A DNA stretch of 64,000 nt, taken from positions 1-64,000 of the forward strand of contig CAYNOT010000005.1 of assembly GCA_964398945.1 (NCBI GenBank), written 5' to 3'. This DNA comes from JBGTGG01 sp964398945 (GTDB lineage: Bacteria > Bacteroidota > Bacteroidia > Cytophagales > Cyclobacteriaceae). The notes below the pieces were generated by a model. It saw only the letters and a program-made list of their open reading frames with translations. It did no database searches and was not told the DNA's origin. Both the position numbers and the translations under genes were made by a program. Shown here one piece after another: positions 16,602-25,172 of this stretch. Position 1 is the stretch's first letter, and each line of letters begins with the position of its first letter.

Positions 16602-17929
16602 TGTTGCACACTAATCTGGCTCAACTGTTTAATGTCGGTTGGATCAGAATAATCAAATTGAAAAATACCATCAGCCCCAATCAGCATCAATACATTATTG
16701 AATGGGATCACATCATACGCGTCAAAATTCGGATAATGCGCCAACAGGTTTTCGTCAATCTTCATTCGATCAGCAATGTCGAATACTTTTAATCCATCAC
16801 TTCCATCACATAAAAAGAGTGTCTTGTTATCAATTCCCAATCCATGCGGATTGGTCATCTGATAAACTTTCTCCAATGTTGGTGATTTCAAATTTGCAAT
16901 ATTGATAACTTCCAGTTGATTGGTAAAACCCTGGCACATTGTTCCTGAACGTAATGTCACATACGCGTAGTCGCCATCGACCACTACCGGATCACAACTG
17001 CGAACATGGCTATAGGTACTGATCCAATCCAAATTTGCCGGCAAAGAAGCATCAATGATGTACATCCCGGAACTTGAACCAATAAACAATTTATCCTCAT
17101 GCGGAAAAATCGTTTCCATGTCCCATGAAATAGAAGCGGTACCTTTTTGAACAGGATTGATCGCATCTTGCAAATCGATTGACTGGATATTGCCGCCATC
17201 CAATGCAAACAAAAAATCATCTAATATGGTAAACCGCGCCATAGACCCGCCAATACCTGCACCACTATTGTTATTGTTGCCCGGTGCGATGGCTACTTTC
17301 GAACTAAAGGCAGCAGCATCTGCAAACATCACACCTCCACGGAACCAAAATCCTCCCCACGCCTGCATTTCTGATTCACATTCAGATGACGTGTGTTGAA
17401 CATTCTCAACGGGTTTCCAATCCGTAACTACCCCCCAGGTTTCATTGGGATAAAAACCCAGGCTATTATAAGTAGAAAATACACTTTCCAACCTTCCCAC
17501 TTCCCGGATATTTTCAATGTTGGACAAATCAAAAGCAACCAAATCAACATAACTATCTGCATACAGAATATTTCCACGTGCTGCTAAATCATAGGTTCCC
17601 GGAATTTTCAAAAAACTTTTTGGGACCGGGTTTGAAGGATCACGGTTATCAATGATATGGATTCCTTCCCCCGGTTGGTTCACGAACAAGAAACCATCCT
17701 TAAAATAAATTTTTCCAACCTGTTCAATCGGCTGAGGGGCGATCAATGCAACACTCGCACGTATCTCGGGCAATGTTGTGTAAACGGGTTCATAATATGT
17801 ATAAGTAGAAGTTACTTCGCAGTTGTCGGTGCAACTTTCCAGCAAGGCACTGATTGAAACAAGTGCTAAAACAAAAGCCATTCCGGAGAAGGCGTGTTTG
17901 ATTTTTTGGGAGGGTAGTTTTAGGTTCAT
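16598..17929 (-). CDS. LVIVD-repeat beta-propeller lipoprotein
   Basis: 443 residues from ATG 17929. The lipoprotein signal ends in LLESC (Cys33). The mature part consists of short repeats of the LVIVD type: IHIIDNRDPSNPV, LVAFDLSNIENI, IQSIDLQDAINPV, MYIIDASLPAN, LEVINIANLKSPT, LKVFDIADRMK and IFQFDYSDPTDI. About seven repeats form a propeller at the cell surface or in the periplasm; function unknown. It lies between two barrel genes (52 bp after the upstream one, 4 bp overlap with the downstream one), suggesting one envelope complex. The longer frame to 17971 is less likely because it displaces the signal peptide. Confidence 0.82.
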   Translation of the reverse strand: MNLKLPSQKIKHAFSGMAFVLALVSISALLESCTDNCEVTSTYTYYEPVYTTLPEIRASVALIAPQPIEQVGKIYFKDGFLFVNQPGEGIHIIDNRDPSNPVPKSFLKIPGTYDLAARGNILYADSYVDLVAFDLSNIENIREVGRLESVFSTYNSLGFYPNETWGVVTDWKPVENVQHTSSECESEMQAWGGFWFRGGVMFADAAAFSSKVAIAPGNNNNSGAGIGGSMARFTILDDFLFALDGGNIQSIDLQDAINPVQKGTASISWDMETIFPHEDKLFIGSSSGMYIIDASLPANLDWISTYSHVRSCDPVVVDGDYAYVTLRSGTMCQGFTNQLEVINIANLKSPTLEKVYQMTNPHGLGIDNKTLFLCDGSDGLKVFDIADRMKIDENLLAHYPNFDAYDVIPFNNVLMLIGADGIFQFDYSDPTDIKQLSQISVQQ

Positions 17930-17981
17930 AGTGATGGGAATTGTTTCCTGTTTGACACAACTTTCAGTCAATCCGTTGGAA

Positions 17982-19418
17982 CTATCTGAAAATATAATGG
18001 AATTTCAATCCCACATCAAACATAATGGGTGCTGCACTCACACCGGTATCACTTTTATAGACGGACTGGAGAGGATAACGAAAACCGGGATTTATGGCAA
18101 CCCGATAATGCTGGCCAAACCGATAACTAATTTCGGTGCCGATCAAGCCACTAAAATTTACAGTGCGATAAGGTGATTCATCCCCCCCACCTTGCGAAAC
18201 CTTATCAAACCCGGCATCTTCAGCAGAAAGTGTATTCTGCAAAAAGAAATCAGTGGAAATACCACCCTGCATCTGCCAACCAAAATCCTTATTGATAATC
18301 AAGTACCCCGCCTGTAGCGGAATGTTAAAATACTTCAATGAACTATTTACTGTATAGGGACTGCTTGCCTGATAGAAAGCACCACTGTAGGTCTTCTCGC
18401 TACTGAAGGCGTTAAGGGATGCAAGTTTGTATTTGTTTGCACCATCCACCAATACTGCGTTGGAATTGTATGTAGAATTCTGGGTCAGGTAATTTACCCC
18501 ACCCTGTATAATCCATCGATCAGCCACCTTCCCTCCCACACTTACACCTGATGAGAAACTATACCCGGATGCTTCCACCTGGCTTGATAGATTAACCACT
18601 TGCGCATTATTGTTAAGGGATCCGGTTCCATCCATCGAAAAAGCCGTGCGGGCACCTGAAGAAGAGGCAATAACCGGATTATATGTGCCGGCAGCCATCC
18701 CCACAGAGGTCCAAAGGGTTTCCTTTTGAACTTTTTTCTTTCTGGATTCCTTTTCTTCCATTTCAACAGCAGCCAATAATAAGTCAATCTGGTCGGGTTC
18801 TGTCTTCGGAAAGTGAATTTTATATGGCTGCTGTACCACTATGGGTGGCAATGGTGATCGTGCACGGTTTTTATATTTCTGATCCTCCTTTTCAACCGGA
18901 AGGAACCCGCTGGAATTTGCTTCACTGTATAGCGTATTTCCTGTCAAGGATTTGGTATCCTCATTTCGCATTGACTTGATATTGGAACGTGCATTGTCAG
19001 ATGGGTTGAGTGCATTACCCGTCTCACTTCCTTTCGAAGTATTGACTTCTTTATCAACATGTACCTGGTCATGTGCTAAAGCCGGTGGTGTTGTAGTCGT
19101 TGTCGACAGTGCTTCATTATTTTTTTCAGTGCCGGTTATCGCATTTTTTATTGAGGAAGTGCTTTCAGTATTTACTGCCAGTGGAGTATGGTTGTTCAAA
19201 TCCTTGTACATCGTAAAATACCCTGCCCCTAAAAGGCTTACGGCAACCAACACAGACGCTGCGGCCATCCAGCGGTAAAAGACCACCCTTTTCTTTAGTT
19301 CATTTCCCTCTTCTTTCTCAATACCCAATTCAATATGTGTCCACACCGCTGAAGAGGGACGCATTTCAGCATCTTGAAAAGCATGTTTCAAAGAATCCTC
19401 AACTGATTGTTTCTCCAT
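17982..19418 (-). CDS. Anti-sigma-like inner-membrane segment fused to an outer-membrane beta-barrel
   Basis: 478 residues. Residues 1-45 are a charged cytoplasmic segment like those of short anti-sigma proteins (VEDSLKHAFQDAEMRPSSAVW). Residues 47-69 are one membrane helix (WMAAASVLVAVSLLGAGYFTMY). A Ser/Thr/Asn-rich linker runs to about 230, and a PorT-like beta-barrel domain follows to the end (VSVGGKVADRWIIQGGVNY... FDVGLKFHYIFR). The gene overlaps the ECF sigma gene by 20 bp. I infer that it spans the envelope and transmits an outer-membrane signal to the sigma factor. Confidence 0.78.
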   Translation of the reverse strand: MEKQSVEDSLKHAFQDAEMRPSSAVWTHIELGIEKEEGNELKKRVVFYRWMAAASVLVAVSLLGAGYFTMYKDLNNHTPLAVNTESTSSIKNAITGTEKNNEALSTTTTTPPALAHDQVHVDKEVNTSKGSETGNALNPSDNARSNIKSMRNEDTKSLTGNTLYSEANSSGFLPVEKEDQKYKNRARSPLPPIVVQQPYKIHFPKTEPDQIDLLLAAVEMEEKESRKKKVQKETLWTSVGMAAGTYNPVIASSSGARTAFSMDGTGSLNNNAQVVNLSSQVEASGYSFSSGVSVGGKVADRWIIQGGVNYLTQNSTYNSNAVLVDGANKYKLASLNAFSSEKTYSGAFYQASSPYTVNSSLKYFNIPLQAGYLIINKDFGWQMQGGISTDFFLQNTLSAEDAGFDKVSQGGGDESPYRTVNFSGLIGTEISYRFGQHYRVAINPGFRYPLQSVYKSDTGVSAAPIMFDVGLKFHYIFR

Positions 19419-19986
19419 ACTTTCTGAATTTTAATGTCTCTGTCTCAATCATTCGTTGTAATAATTGGCGTGCCCGGGCATACTGTGATTTTGAGGTTCC
19501 TTCCGATATCCCAAGTTCTTCAGCAATTTCTTTGTGCCCGTATCCGTCAATCGCAAACATATTAAAGACTATCTGGCAACCTGCCGGAAGGTTTTGGATC
19601 ATCTCCAGTAATTCGTTAAAATGAAGTTGGTCTATTCCGGAATCCGCAACCGGAATGTTCACATCCCCAACATCTACCATGGGATATAAGTAAAGCTTTT
19701 TCCGGTTGGCATTTAAGGCTGTGTTGATCATAATACGGGTTATCCACGTGCTCAAAGTCGCTTCACTCCTGAAGTTCTTAATGTGTTGAAAGACTTTAAT
19801 GAAACCTTCTTGTAAAATGTCTTCAGCTTCGCCTATCGACTTGGCATAACGCATACATACCACCATCATTTTTTGGCAATACATTTCATACAGCACCCGT
19901 TGAGACGCTCGTTTCCCTTTCTTACACTGATCTATCAGTTCAGCTTCCTGTAGCATTTGGCCATTTATGTGGAAGTGTTTGCTCAT
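19399..19986 (-). CDS. ECF-family RNA polymerase sigma factor
   Basis: 195 residues with sigma region 2 (LYEMYCQKMMVVCMRYAKSI, GEAEDILQEGFIKVFQHI, then STWITRIMINTALN) and region 4 (LPAGCQIVFNMFAIDGYGHKEIAEELGISEGTSKSQYARAR). Such sigma factors redirect RNA polymerase to envelope-stress or uptake genes. Genes downstream on the same strand are its probable anti-sigma/barrel partner, a surface lipoprotein and a further barrel. The divergent T9SS plug gene starts 72 bp away and could share the control region. Confidence 0.94.
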   Translation of the reverse strand: MSKHFHINGQMLQEAELIDQCKKGKRASQRVLYEMYCQKMMVVCMRYAKSIGEAEDILQEGFIKVFQHIKNFRSEATLSTWITRIMINTALNANRKKLYLYPMVDVGDVNIPVADSGIDQLHFNELLEMIQNLPAGCQIVFNMFAIDGYGHKEIAEELGISEGTSKSQYARARQLLQRMIETETLKFRKYGETIS

Positions 19987-20058
19987 CTTTGACCCATCAT
20001 CTTCAAAAAAGGTTGGAATAATATTCGTACTATAACGTTATGATCCATAAACTTGAAC

Positions 20059-21336
20059 ATGGTTTTTAAAAATTCATATTCGATCCCCCTGCTGTTTCTC
20101 ATCTTCGGACTGCAAATTTCGGGATTTTCACAGAATACCAAGGAATTTCAATATAAAGACAAGGCGTATGAAGCGGAAATCAAGACGATTTTACTCTACC
20201 CATATTTTGGAAATGTTTGGGATTATCATCGTCCGGCCGTGGTTTCATTGCGCGACCAGCGGTTGGTCGTTGAGTTTGATGACTTACGCGAAAATGTAGA
20301 TTACTATTACGGTAAGATCATCCATTGCCACCACGATTGGTCCCCATCCGGGCTTGCCGACCTTGATTTCCTTCCCGAATACAATGAATTCCCCATTAAT
20401 GACTATGAATATTCGATAGATACTTACATTCCGTATGTTCATTACACTGCCGAAATCCCGAAAGTAAAACTCCCCGGAAATTATGTCCTTTTGATATATC
20501 GGGAAGGTGATACGGATGACATTGTGTTGAGCAGGCGCTTTATGGTATTTGACACCCGGGTGCAATTTGATCGGATTGGGAATTTAGTTGGAGGCGGATC
20601 GATTGCCAATCTGAATCAACAAATCAGCTTTACCCTTACCTACAAAAACATTGACCTGATAAACCCAATGCAAACCGTGAATGTAAGCATTCGACAAAAC
20701 CAGCGGTGGGACAATCTGGCCGCATCCGTAAAGCCCAGTTTTCTGAGGGAGTTTGAGCATGAACTGGAATATCGTTATTTCGATGACGCCAAGATGTTCA
20801 AAGGCGGAAATGAATTCCGGTTTTTTGATCTTCGTTCACTGAACTACCCCGGTAGAAATGTTGCTTCAATCGACAAAAAAGCGAGGCCCTATGAAGCCAA
20901 CATCGCAAAAGACAAAAGCAGAAATGGAGAAGTATATTCCCAGTATGAAGACCGAAACGGACGTTTTGTCCTCGACAATTTAGATTATCAAACACCCCTT
21001 ACGAGCAACTATGTTTATGTGAATTTCACCTTGCAAGCCCCCACCCCAACCCCTGAAAAAGTATACGTTCGCGGGGCATTCAACTATTGGGGAAGTGAGG
21101 AAGGAAATGAAATGAAGTTTGACAACAACCAAAAAGAGTTCACTGCACGGTTTCTTTTGAAGCAAGGGTATTACGATTACATGTACTGGACAGAAAGCAA
21201 AAAACTACCACCCTATTTTTTGGAAGGAAGCCATTTCCAAACTAAAAATGATTATGAAATTTTTGTGTACTACCGCGACTTCCGCCTGCAAGCCGATTTG
21301 TTGATTGGCTATGTCCGTATTGCTGAAAATGAATAG
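20059..21336 (+). CDS. Type IX secretion system plug protein (DUF5103)
   Basis: 425 residues from ATG 20059 (a TTG six bases earlier is also possible). The signal peptide IPLLFLIFGLQISGFSQ is followed by a beta-rich secreted protein with IKTILLYPYFGNVWDYHRPAV near the start and a conserved C-terminal half (YVRGAFNYWG, FLLKQGYYDYMY). I know this as the DUF5103 family, which includes the plug that closes the SprA/T9SS translocon on the periplasmic side. No other T9SS core genes adjoin; the PorP/SprF genes are 29 kb away. Confidence 0.82.
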   Translation: MVFKNSYSIPLLFLIFGLQISGFSQNTKEFQYKDKAYEAEIKTILLYPYFGNVWDYHRPAVVSLRDQRLVVEFDDLRENVDYYYGKIIHCHHDWSPSGLADLDFLPEYNEFPINDYEYSIDTYIPYVHYTAEIPKVKLPGNYVLLIYREGDTDDIVLSRRFMVFDTRVQFDRIGNLVGGGSIANLNQQISFTLTYKNIDLINPMQTVNVSIRQNQRWDNLAASVKPSFLREFEHELEYRYFDDAKMFKGGNEFRFFDLRSLNYPGRNVASIDKKARPYEANIAKDKSRNGEVYSQYEDRNGRFVLDNLDYQTPLTSNYVYVNFTLQAPTPTPEKVYVRGAFNYWGSEEGNEMKFDNNQKEFTARFLLKQGYYDYMYWTESKKLPPYFLEGSHFQTKNDYEIFVYYRDFRLQADLLIGYVRIAENE

Positions 21337-21356
21337 TTGCTGATGCTGTCGCCAAA

Positions 21357-21388
21357 ATCATCAAATCAATAGATCATCAAATCAATAG
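21357..21388. repeat. Tandem pair of a 16-bp unit
   Basis: ATCATCAAATCAATAG occurs twice with no gap (21357-21372 and 21373-21388) in the short gap between the T9SS plug gene and the convergent Cas6 gene. There is no spacer between the copies, so this is not a CRISPR array. Confidence 0.85.
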
Positions 21389-21392
21389 ATAA

Positions 21393-22193
21393 TTACGCGT
21401 ACGACATTTCGCGCACTTCTGTTCGCCATACGGGATCATTGTTGGCAATATCCAGCATGCCAAAGCCTTTGTAAGAAAATTGCCCAAGCCCGTTTTCATA
21501 AACAAACTCCTGCACTTCTTTCGCAGCAAACAAGGTAAAAGGAAGTGTATATCCCCGCACCTCAAATTTTATATCATTATCAAATAGTGGATAAATGCGG
21601 GCAAACTTCTTGTGCGAACTTTGTATGCGTTGAATGTAATCCCCATCCGGAAGGATCTGAAATTTATAAAAGGAAGCAAGCTGCTCCGCTGTATAGCGAC
21701 CACTTTTTTCCATCCGTTGAAGGGTGGAGTCGTATAGCAAATCAGAGAACTCATCACTTTCAGGGGAGACGAATTTCTTCGCAGAATCGTCATTGAATGT
21801 TGCCGCCAAAAGTACTATTGGCGAAATGCATAAAAACTTGGATTCATCGCCAATGGCAATGGGCATTTCTGTTTCTACACTGTCGGGAACCAATTGGAGG
21901 TTGCCTACTATAACTTCCTTTTGCTCGAATAACCTGGAAATAAAATAATCCAGAAAAGCCTTTTTATGGCAAGCAAATACCAAGGTCACTTTTGAAGAAT
22001 AGAAATGAAGGCCTTTGCGACTTACTTTCGTCTGCCCTTTCAACCCCGAAAAATTGTATTGAGTGTAATCTTTATAAGTCTGGTTCTGACCAAAAATCAA
22101 TAACCCTTTTATCACCTGCGCCAAAAGGTATTGATGATGAAAAGGAACGTAAGCCCCCCGGTTCTTTAATGAAAAAATTATGCGTGTCCTCAA
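21393..22193 (-). CDS. cas6: Cas6-family CRISPR-associated endoribonuclease, orphan
   Basis: 266 residues with the RAMP two-ferredoxin layout. The N-terminus is RTRIIFSLKNRGAYVPFHHQYLLAQVIKGLL; the stretch P-F-H-H-Q-Y-L-L lines up with the Cas6 helix that carries the catalytic residues. The C-terminal glycine-rich loop is GLGQFSYKGFGMLDI. Cas6 cuts CRISPR RNA repeats. The start is a TTG at 22193 (upstream stop seven codons beyond; no ATG or GTG in that stretch). Neither other cas genes nor a repeat-spacer array occurs in the window, so it may act in trans on a distant array or on another RNA. Confidence 0.72.
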   Translation of the reverse strand: MRTRIIFSLKNRGAYVPFHHQYLLAQVIKGLLIFGQNQTYKDYTQYNFSGLKGQTKVSRKGLHFYSSKVTLVFACHKKAFLDYFISRLFEQKEVIVGNLQLVPDSVETEMPIAIGDESKFLCISPIVLLAATFNDDSAKKFVSPESDEFSDLLYDSTLQRMEKSGRYTAEQLASFYKFQILPDGDYIQRIQSSHKKFARIYPLFDNDIKFEVRGYTLPFTLFAAKEVQEFVYENGLGQFSYKGFGMLDIANNDPVWRTEVREMSYA

Positions 22194-22318
22194 ACCTAAA
22201 AAATTAACGCTGGTCTTAAAAAATCACAGTAGATCCAAGCCCGCTTTAGCCTGATGCTGAGCGGATTATAAATGTAGCAAAAAAAATGTATTGCTACTAC
22301 TTCCGATGTAAGGAATTG

Positions 22319-23416
22319 TTAAACATTGAAGCGGAAGTGCATAATATCACCATCCTTTACGATATATTCCTTGCCTTCCACGGCCATTTTACCTGCTTCT
22401 TTACATCCGTTTTCGGTTTTATATTGCTGATAATCAGTTAGCTTAATAACCTCCGCGCGAATAAAACCCTTTTCAAAATCCGTATGGATTACACCCGCAG
22501 CCTGAGGTGCCTTCCATCCTCTTTTTATTGTCCAGGCGCGTACTTCCTTCACCCCGGCTGTAAAATAGGTTATCAAATCCAATCGGTGATAGGCAGCCTG
22601 GATCAGTTTGTTAAGGCCAGACTCGGAAAGTCCATACTCCTTTAAAAAATCCTGCCGGTCGGCCTCATCTTCCAGCTCTGCTATTTGTGCTTCAATGGCA
22701 GCTGAAACGATAACAACTTCTGCATTTTCTTCTTTTACATGCTCTGCTAGTCGTTTCGAGAATTCGTTTCCTGAAACAACTGATTCTTCGTTCACATTCG
22801 CTACATAAATCACAGGCTTGGAAGTAAGCAACTGCCACTCCGAAACAATCTTAGCGTCCTCTTCAGAAAAATCAAGTGAGCGTGCATTCTTTCCTGCCAA
22901 CAAGGTGCTCTTTAGTTGGTTTAAAATAGTGAGTTCTTTCTTTGCGATTGCATCACCCGATTTGGCTGTTTTTTCTGCCTTCAGGATTCGCTTCTCAACA
23001 CCATCCAGGTCCTTAAGCTGTAGTTCGGTGTCAATAATTTCTTTGTCGGAAATCGGGTCCACTTTTCCATCAACGTGCACGATGTTGTCATTTTCAAAGC
23101 AGCGAACCACGTGGATGATTGCATCTACTTCCCGAATGTTGGCCAGGAATTGATTCCCAAGGCCTTCCCCTTTACTAGCACCTTTTACCAACCCGGCAAT
23201 GTCCACAAATTCAATACTGGTGGGCAATACCCGTTCAGGGTGTACGAGCTCTTCCAATATCTTCAACCGGTTGTCCGGAACTGAAATCACACCTACGTTT
23301 GGCTCGATGGTACAAAATGGAAAGTTTGCTGCTTCGGCCTTGTTGTTCGAAATTGCATTAAAAAGGGTTGATTTTCCTACGTTGGGCAACCCAACAATTC
23401 CACACTGAAGTGCCAT
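22319..23416 (-). CDS. ychF: Ribosome-binding ATPase YchF (Obg-like)
   Basis: 365 residues, full family length. It has G1 GLPNVGKSTLFNAIS, the conserved N-x-x-A-N-F-P-F-C-T-I-E-P stretch, G3 DIAGLVKGASKGEGLGNQFL, the atypical G4 (VANVNEES) that favours ATP, an internal coiled coil (about 130-200) and the C-terminal TGS-like domain ending in GDIMHFRFNV. Cytoplasmic and universally conserved; it binds the ribosome and responds to oxidative stress. A good -7 box lies 27 bp upstream. Confidence 0.97.
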   Translation of the reverse strand: MALQCGIVGLPNVGKSTLFNAISNNKAEAANFPFCTIEPNVGVISVPDNRLKILEELVHPERVLPTSIEFVDIAGLVKGASKGEGLGNQFLANIREVDAIIHVVRCFENDNIVHVDGKVDPISDKEIIDTELQLKDLDGVEKRILKAEKTAKSGDAIAKKELTILNQLKSTLLAGKNARSLDFSEEDAKIVSEWQLLTSKPVIYVANVNEESVVSGNEFSKRLAEHVKEENAEVVIVSAAIEAQIAELEDEADRQDFLKEYGLSESGLNKLIQAAYHRLDLITYFTAGVKEVRAWTIKRGWKAPQAAGVIHTDFEKGFIRAEVIKLTDYQQYKTENGCKEAGKMAVEGKEYIVKDGDIMHFRFNV

Positions 23417-23442
23417 ACTTAAAAATTAATTCAATAAGGGCG

Positions 23443-23450
23443 CAAATATA
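23443..23450 (-). promoter_or_regulatory. -7 box for ychF
   Basis: TATATTTG on the minus strand matches TAnnTTTG exactly and lies 27 bp before the ATG. No good TTTG is found 19-20 bases upstream. Confidence 0.5.
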
Positions 23451-23521
23451 ATCCCTCCCAACCAAAAAGCGCAGGTAGAAAATAAAAAAAGACTTCGAAG
23501 GGTGGTGTTATAATAAACGTC

Positions 23522-24058
23522 TTAATAATTTGCGGATAAAGAAGTAAGTTTTTCATTTGGGTTTTTGAATTTCTTGAAGAATTTGTCCAGGCATGCTTCC
23601 TCTTCTGCCAGTGATTCAAAGTATCTGTTATGAGTTACGCCTCTTCTTGTCTTTTTCCAAAATGATTCTATCGGATTTAGTTCTGGCGAATAAGCAGGGA
23701 GATAGAGAAGTTCCAGTTTATCTTTAATTGTTTTCAAAAATCCCCTGTTAATCAATGCGTGGTGAAATCTCGCATTATCTAAGACCAGTAGTATTTTTCT
23801 TTTCGTTTTTGCACATCTAATAATTTTCTTAACAAATGTTTTAAAACTGGCTGCATTAAATATCTTGGATTTCATAGTAATCAGTTGCCCGTTATCCATA
23901 CCCATTGCACCCATGACGCTGATCTTCTCTCTTACGGGCGGGGATTTTATTTCAGGTGTTGTCCCTTTTAAAAACCACGCTCTTACTATGGTTGTGTTTC
24001 GTTGAAAGTGACATTCGTCTTCAAAATAAATTTCATGTTTCTCTTTTGCCCGGACCAT
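23522..24058 (-). CDS. IS630 transposase, DDE catalytic part (second frame)
   Basis: 178 residues with the DDE triad in order: FEDECHF, LLVLDNARFHH, then YSPELNPIESFWKKTRRG. It cuts and joins the IS ends at TA sites. The first ATG is at 24058, but the frame remains open upstream to a stop at 24073-24071, where the A8 run lies. The protein lacks a DNA-binding domain; that is encoded in the overlapping frame at 24033-24566, so full activity needs fusion by frameshifting. The stop codon lies inside the left inverted repeat. Confidence 0.9.
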   Translation of the reverse strand: MVRAKEKHEIYFEDECHFQRNTTIVRAWFLKGTTPEIKSPPVREKISVMGAMGMDNGQLITMKSKIFNAASFKTFVKKIIRCAKTKRKILLVLDNARFHHALINRGFLKTIKDKLELLYLPAYSPELNPIESFWKKTRRGVTHNRYFESLAEEEACLDKFFKKFKNPNEKLTSLSANY

Positions 24059-24566
24059 CCGAAGTTTTTTTTAAAGCCCTCTTATCTGCTGCATTTCCCT
24101 TCGCTACCATGGTTCTTCCTCTTTTCAGCCTAAAGCCGAGTTTATTAAAGATTCTTTGACATTGCCTCACTTTCAGTTCTTTGCCAAATTTTTTCTTTAT
24201 ATAATGAGAGAGCAATTTACCATCCCACAAGTTTGAATCTAAACCAGATGCGTTCGGATGCTTTTGAATTTGCTCTTTCAGGTGTCTCATCTGTTCCTGG
24301 TTCAGCGTAGTGTTTCTGCCTGGCTTATCCTGATCTCTTAAAATAGCTATATCTCCTTCAGAATTAATCCAGTTGATCCAATTTGCGATTGTCCGCGGAG
24401 AGGTCTGCATAATCTTTCCAAGGCTTTCAGTGGTACAGGTAGGATCATTCAAAAACATTTTCAACGAACAAAGCCGATAAATAAATTTTCCTTCCGGATC
24501 ATTATTGATTAACGCATCAATTTGGCGCTCAATTTTCCGGGGTTCATTAATTGTTAATTTTTTCAT
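24033..24566 (-). CDS. IS630 transposase, HTH DNA-binding part (first frame)
   Basis: 177 residues: an N-terminal HTH (FLNDPTCTTESLGKIMQTSPRTIANWINWI) and a second HTH typical of IS630 (GLDSNLWDGKLLSHYIKKKF, then VRQCQRIFNKLGFRLKRGR). After ADKRALKK the frame continues for 13 codons and stops, whereas the catalytic frame begins there. The junction is a run of eight A (24072-24065, minus strand), and a +1 (or -2) slip would restore one protein of about 345 residues reading RALKK-LRMVRAKEK. Confidence 0.88.
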   Translation of the reverse strand: MKKLTINEPRKIERQIDALINNDPEGKFIYRLCSLKMFLNDPTCTTESLGKIMQTSPRTIANWINWINSEGDIAILRDQDKPGRNTTLNQEQMRHLKEQIQKHPNASGLDSNLWDGKLLSHYIKKKFGKELKVRQCQRIFNKLGFRLKRGRTMVAKGNAADKRALKKTSDGPGKRET

Positions 24567-24645
24567 ACCGTTTTTAATAAAGGTATGAAATTATCTTAAT
24601 ATTAAGCGCAATTATATATGACGTTTATTATAGTTTAACGCAGGT

Positions 24646-25008
24646 TCAATCCCACTTCAAATCAGAATCAATTGGCTTGGGTTCTGGCGAACCGTCTATG
24701 CTATCTACAGATTCATCATTTGCATGATCGAACTGCGTAAAATCGACCTCGGGCATCAGTTCATTCTTAACATGGTCAACGGTATTGTTGAGTGCTTCCA
24801 GAAACTTGTTAAAGTCTTCCTTGTATAAGAAAATCTTATGTTTCTCATAGGTAAACCCATCTTCCTTAAACCTTTTCTTGCTTTCGGTAATGGTCAGGTA
24901 GTAATCATTTGAACGTGTCGCTTTTACGTCAAAAAAATAGGTCCTTTTCCCGGCTTTTACTTTCTCAGAAAAAATCTCGTCTCTCCCGTTTGTCTTATTT
25001 TCTTCCAC
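24646..25008 (-). CDS. DUF3276 / PUR-type nucleic-acid-binding protein
   Basis: 120 residues. The first 80 (IFSEKVKAGKRTYFFDVKAT, then NDYYLTITESKKRF and KHKIFLYKEDFNKFLEALN) form the PUR-alpha-like beta-beta-beta-beta-alpha fold of the DUF3276 family, which is largely confined to Bacteroidota. The tail is acidic (DESVDSIDGSPEPKP). It probably binds single-stranded DNA or RNA; the target is unknown. The start is GTG at 25008 (an in-frame TAA lies just upstream, no ATG). It has a clear promoter at 25050-25080. Confidence 0.88.
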   Translation of the reverse strand: MEENKTNGRDEIFSEKVKAGKRTYFFDVKATRSNDYYLTITESKKRFKEDGFTYEKHKIFLYKEDFNKFLEALNNTVDHVKNELMPEVDFTQFDHANDESVDSIDGSPEPKPIDSDLKWD

Positions 25009-25049
25009 AATCCGTCTAAATTAGGTTAAATTTGGTCTTCGGTTCTTTC

Positions 25050-25080
25050 GAAAGATAGTATTTTGATAAGTTAATGCAAA
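25050..25080 (-). promoter_or_regulatory. Bacteroidota-type promoter for the DUF3276 gene
   Basis: On the minus strand TTTG (25080-25077) and TATCTTTC (25057-25050) are separated by 19 bases; there is one mismatch to TTTG-N19-TAnnTTTG. It lies 41 bp before the GTG start. Confidence 0.65.
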
Positions 25081-25172
25081 CTTCCAAATGAAATTTCCAA
25101 TCCAATAACCTTATCCTAACAGTTGTTTAACCAAAACTATACTTACCAAACCACTCCTGCCCAAACTCAGCC

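Larger units (their letters stand above)
23511..24630. mobile_element. IS630-family insertion sequence, complete, 1,120 bp
   Basis: The ends are inverted repeats: TAATAAACGTC at 23511-23521 matches the reverse complement of 24620-24630, and similarity continues inward to about base 27 (AATT-GCG). Each end is flanked by TA (23509-23510 and 24631-24632), the TA target duplication of IS630/Tc1-type elements. It carries two overlapping minus-strand frames that together make one DDE transposase. It sits in the intergenic space between ychF and the DUF3276 gene and breaks neither. Confidence 0.92.

Noticed and set aside
21357..21388. Tandem 16-bp units as a minimal CRISPR array beside Cas6
   Set aside because: There are only two copies, directly joined without a spacer, and too short for a CRISPR repeat.
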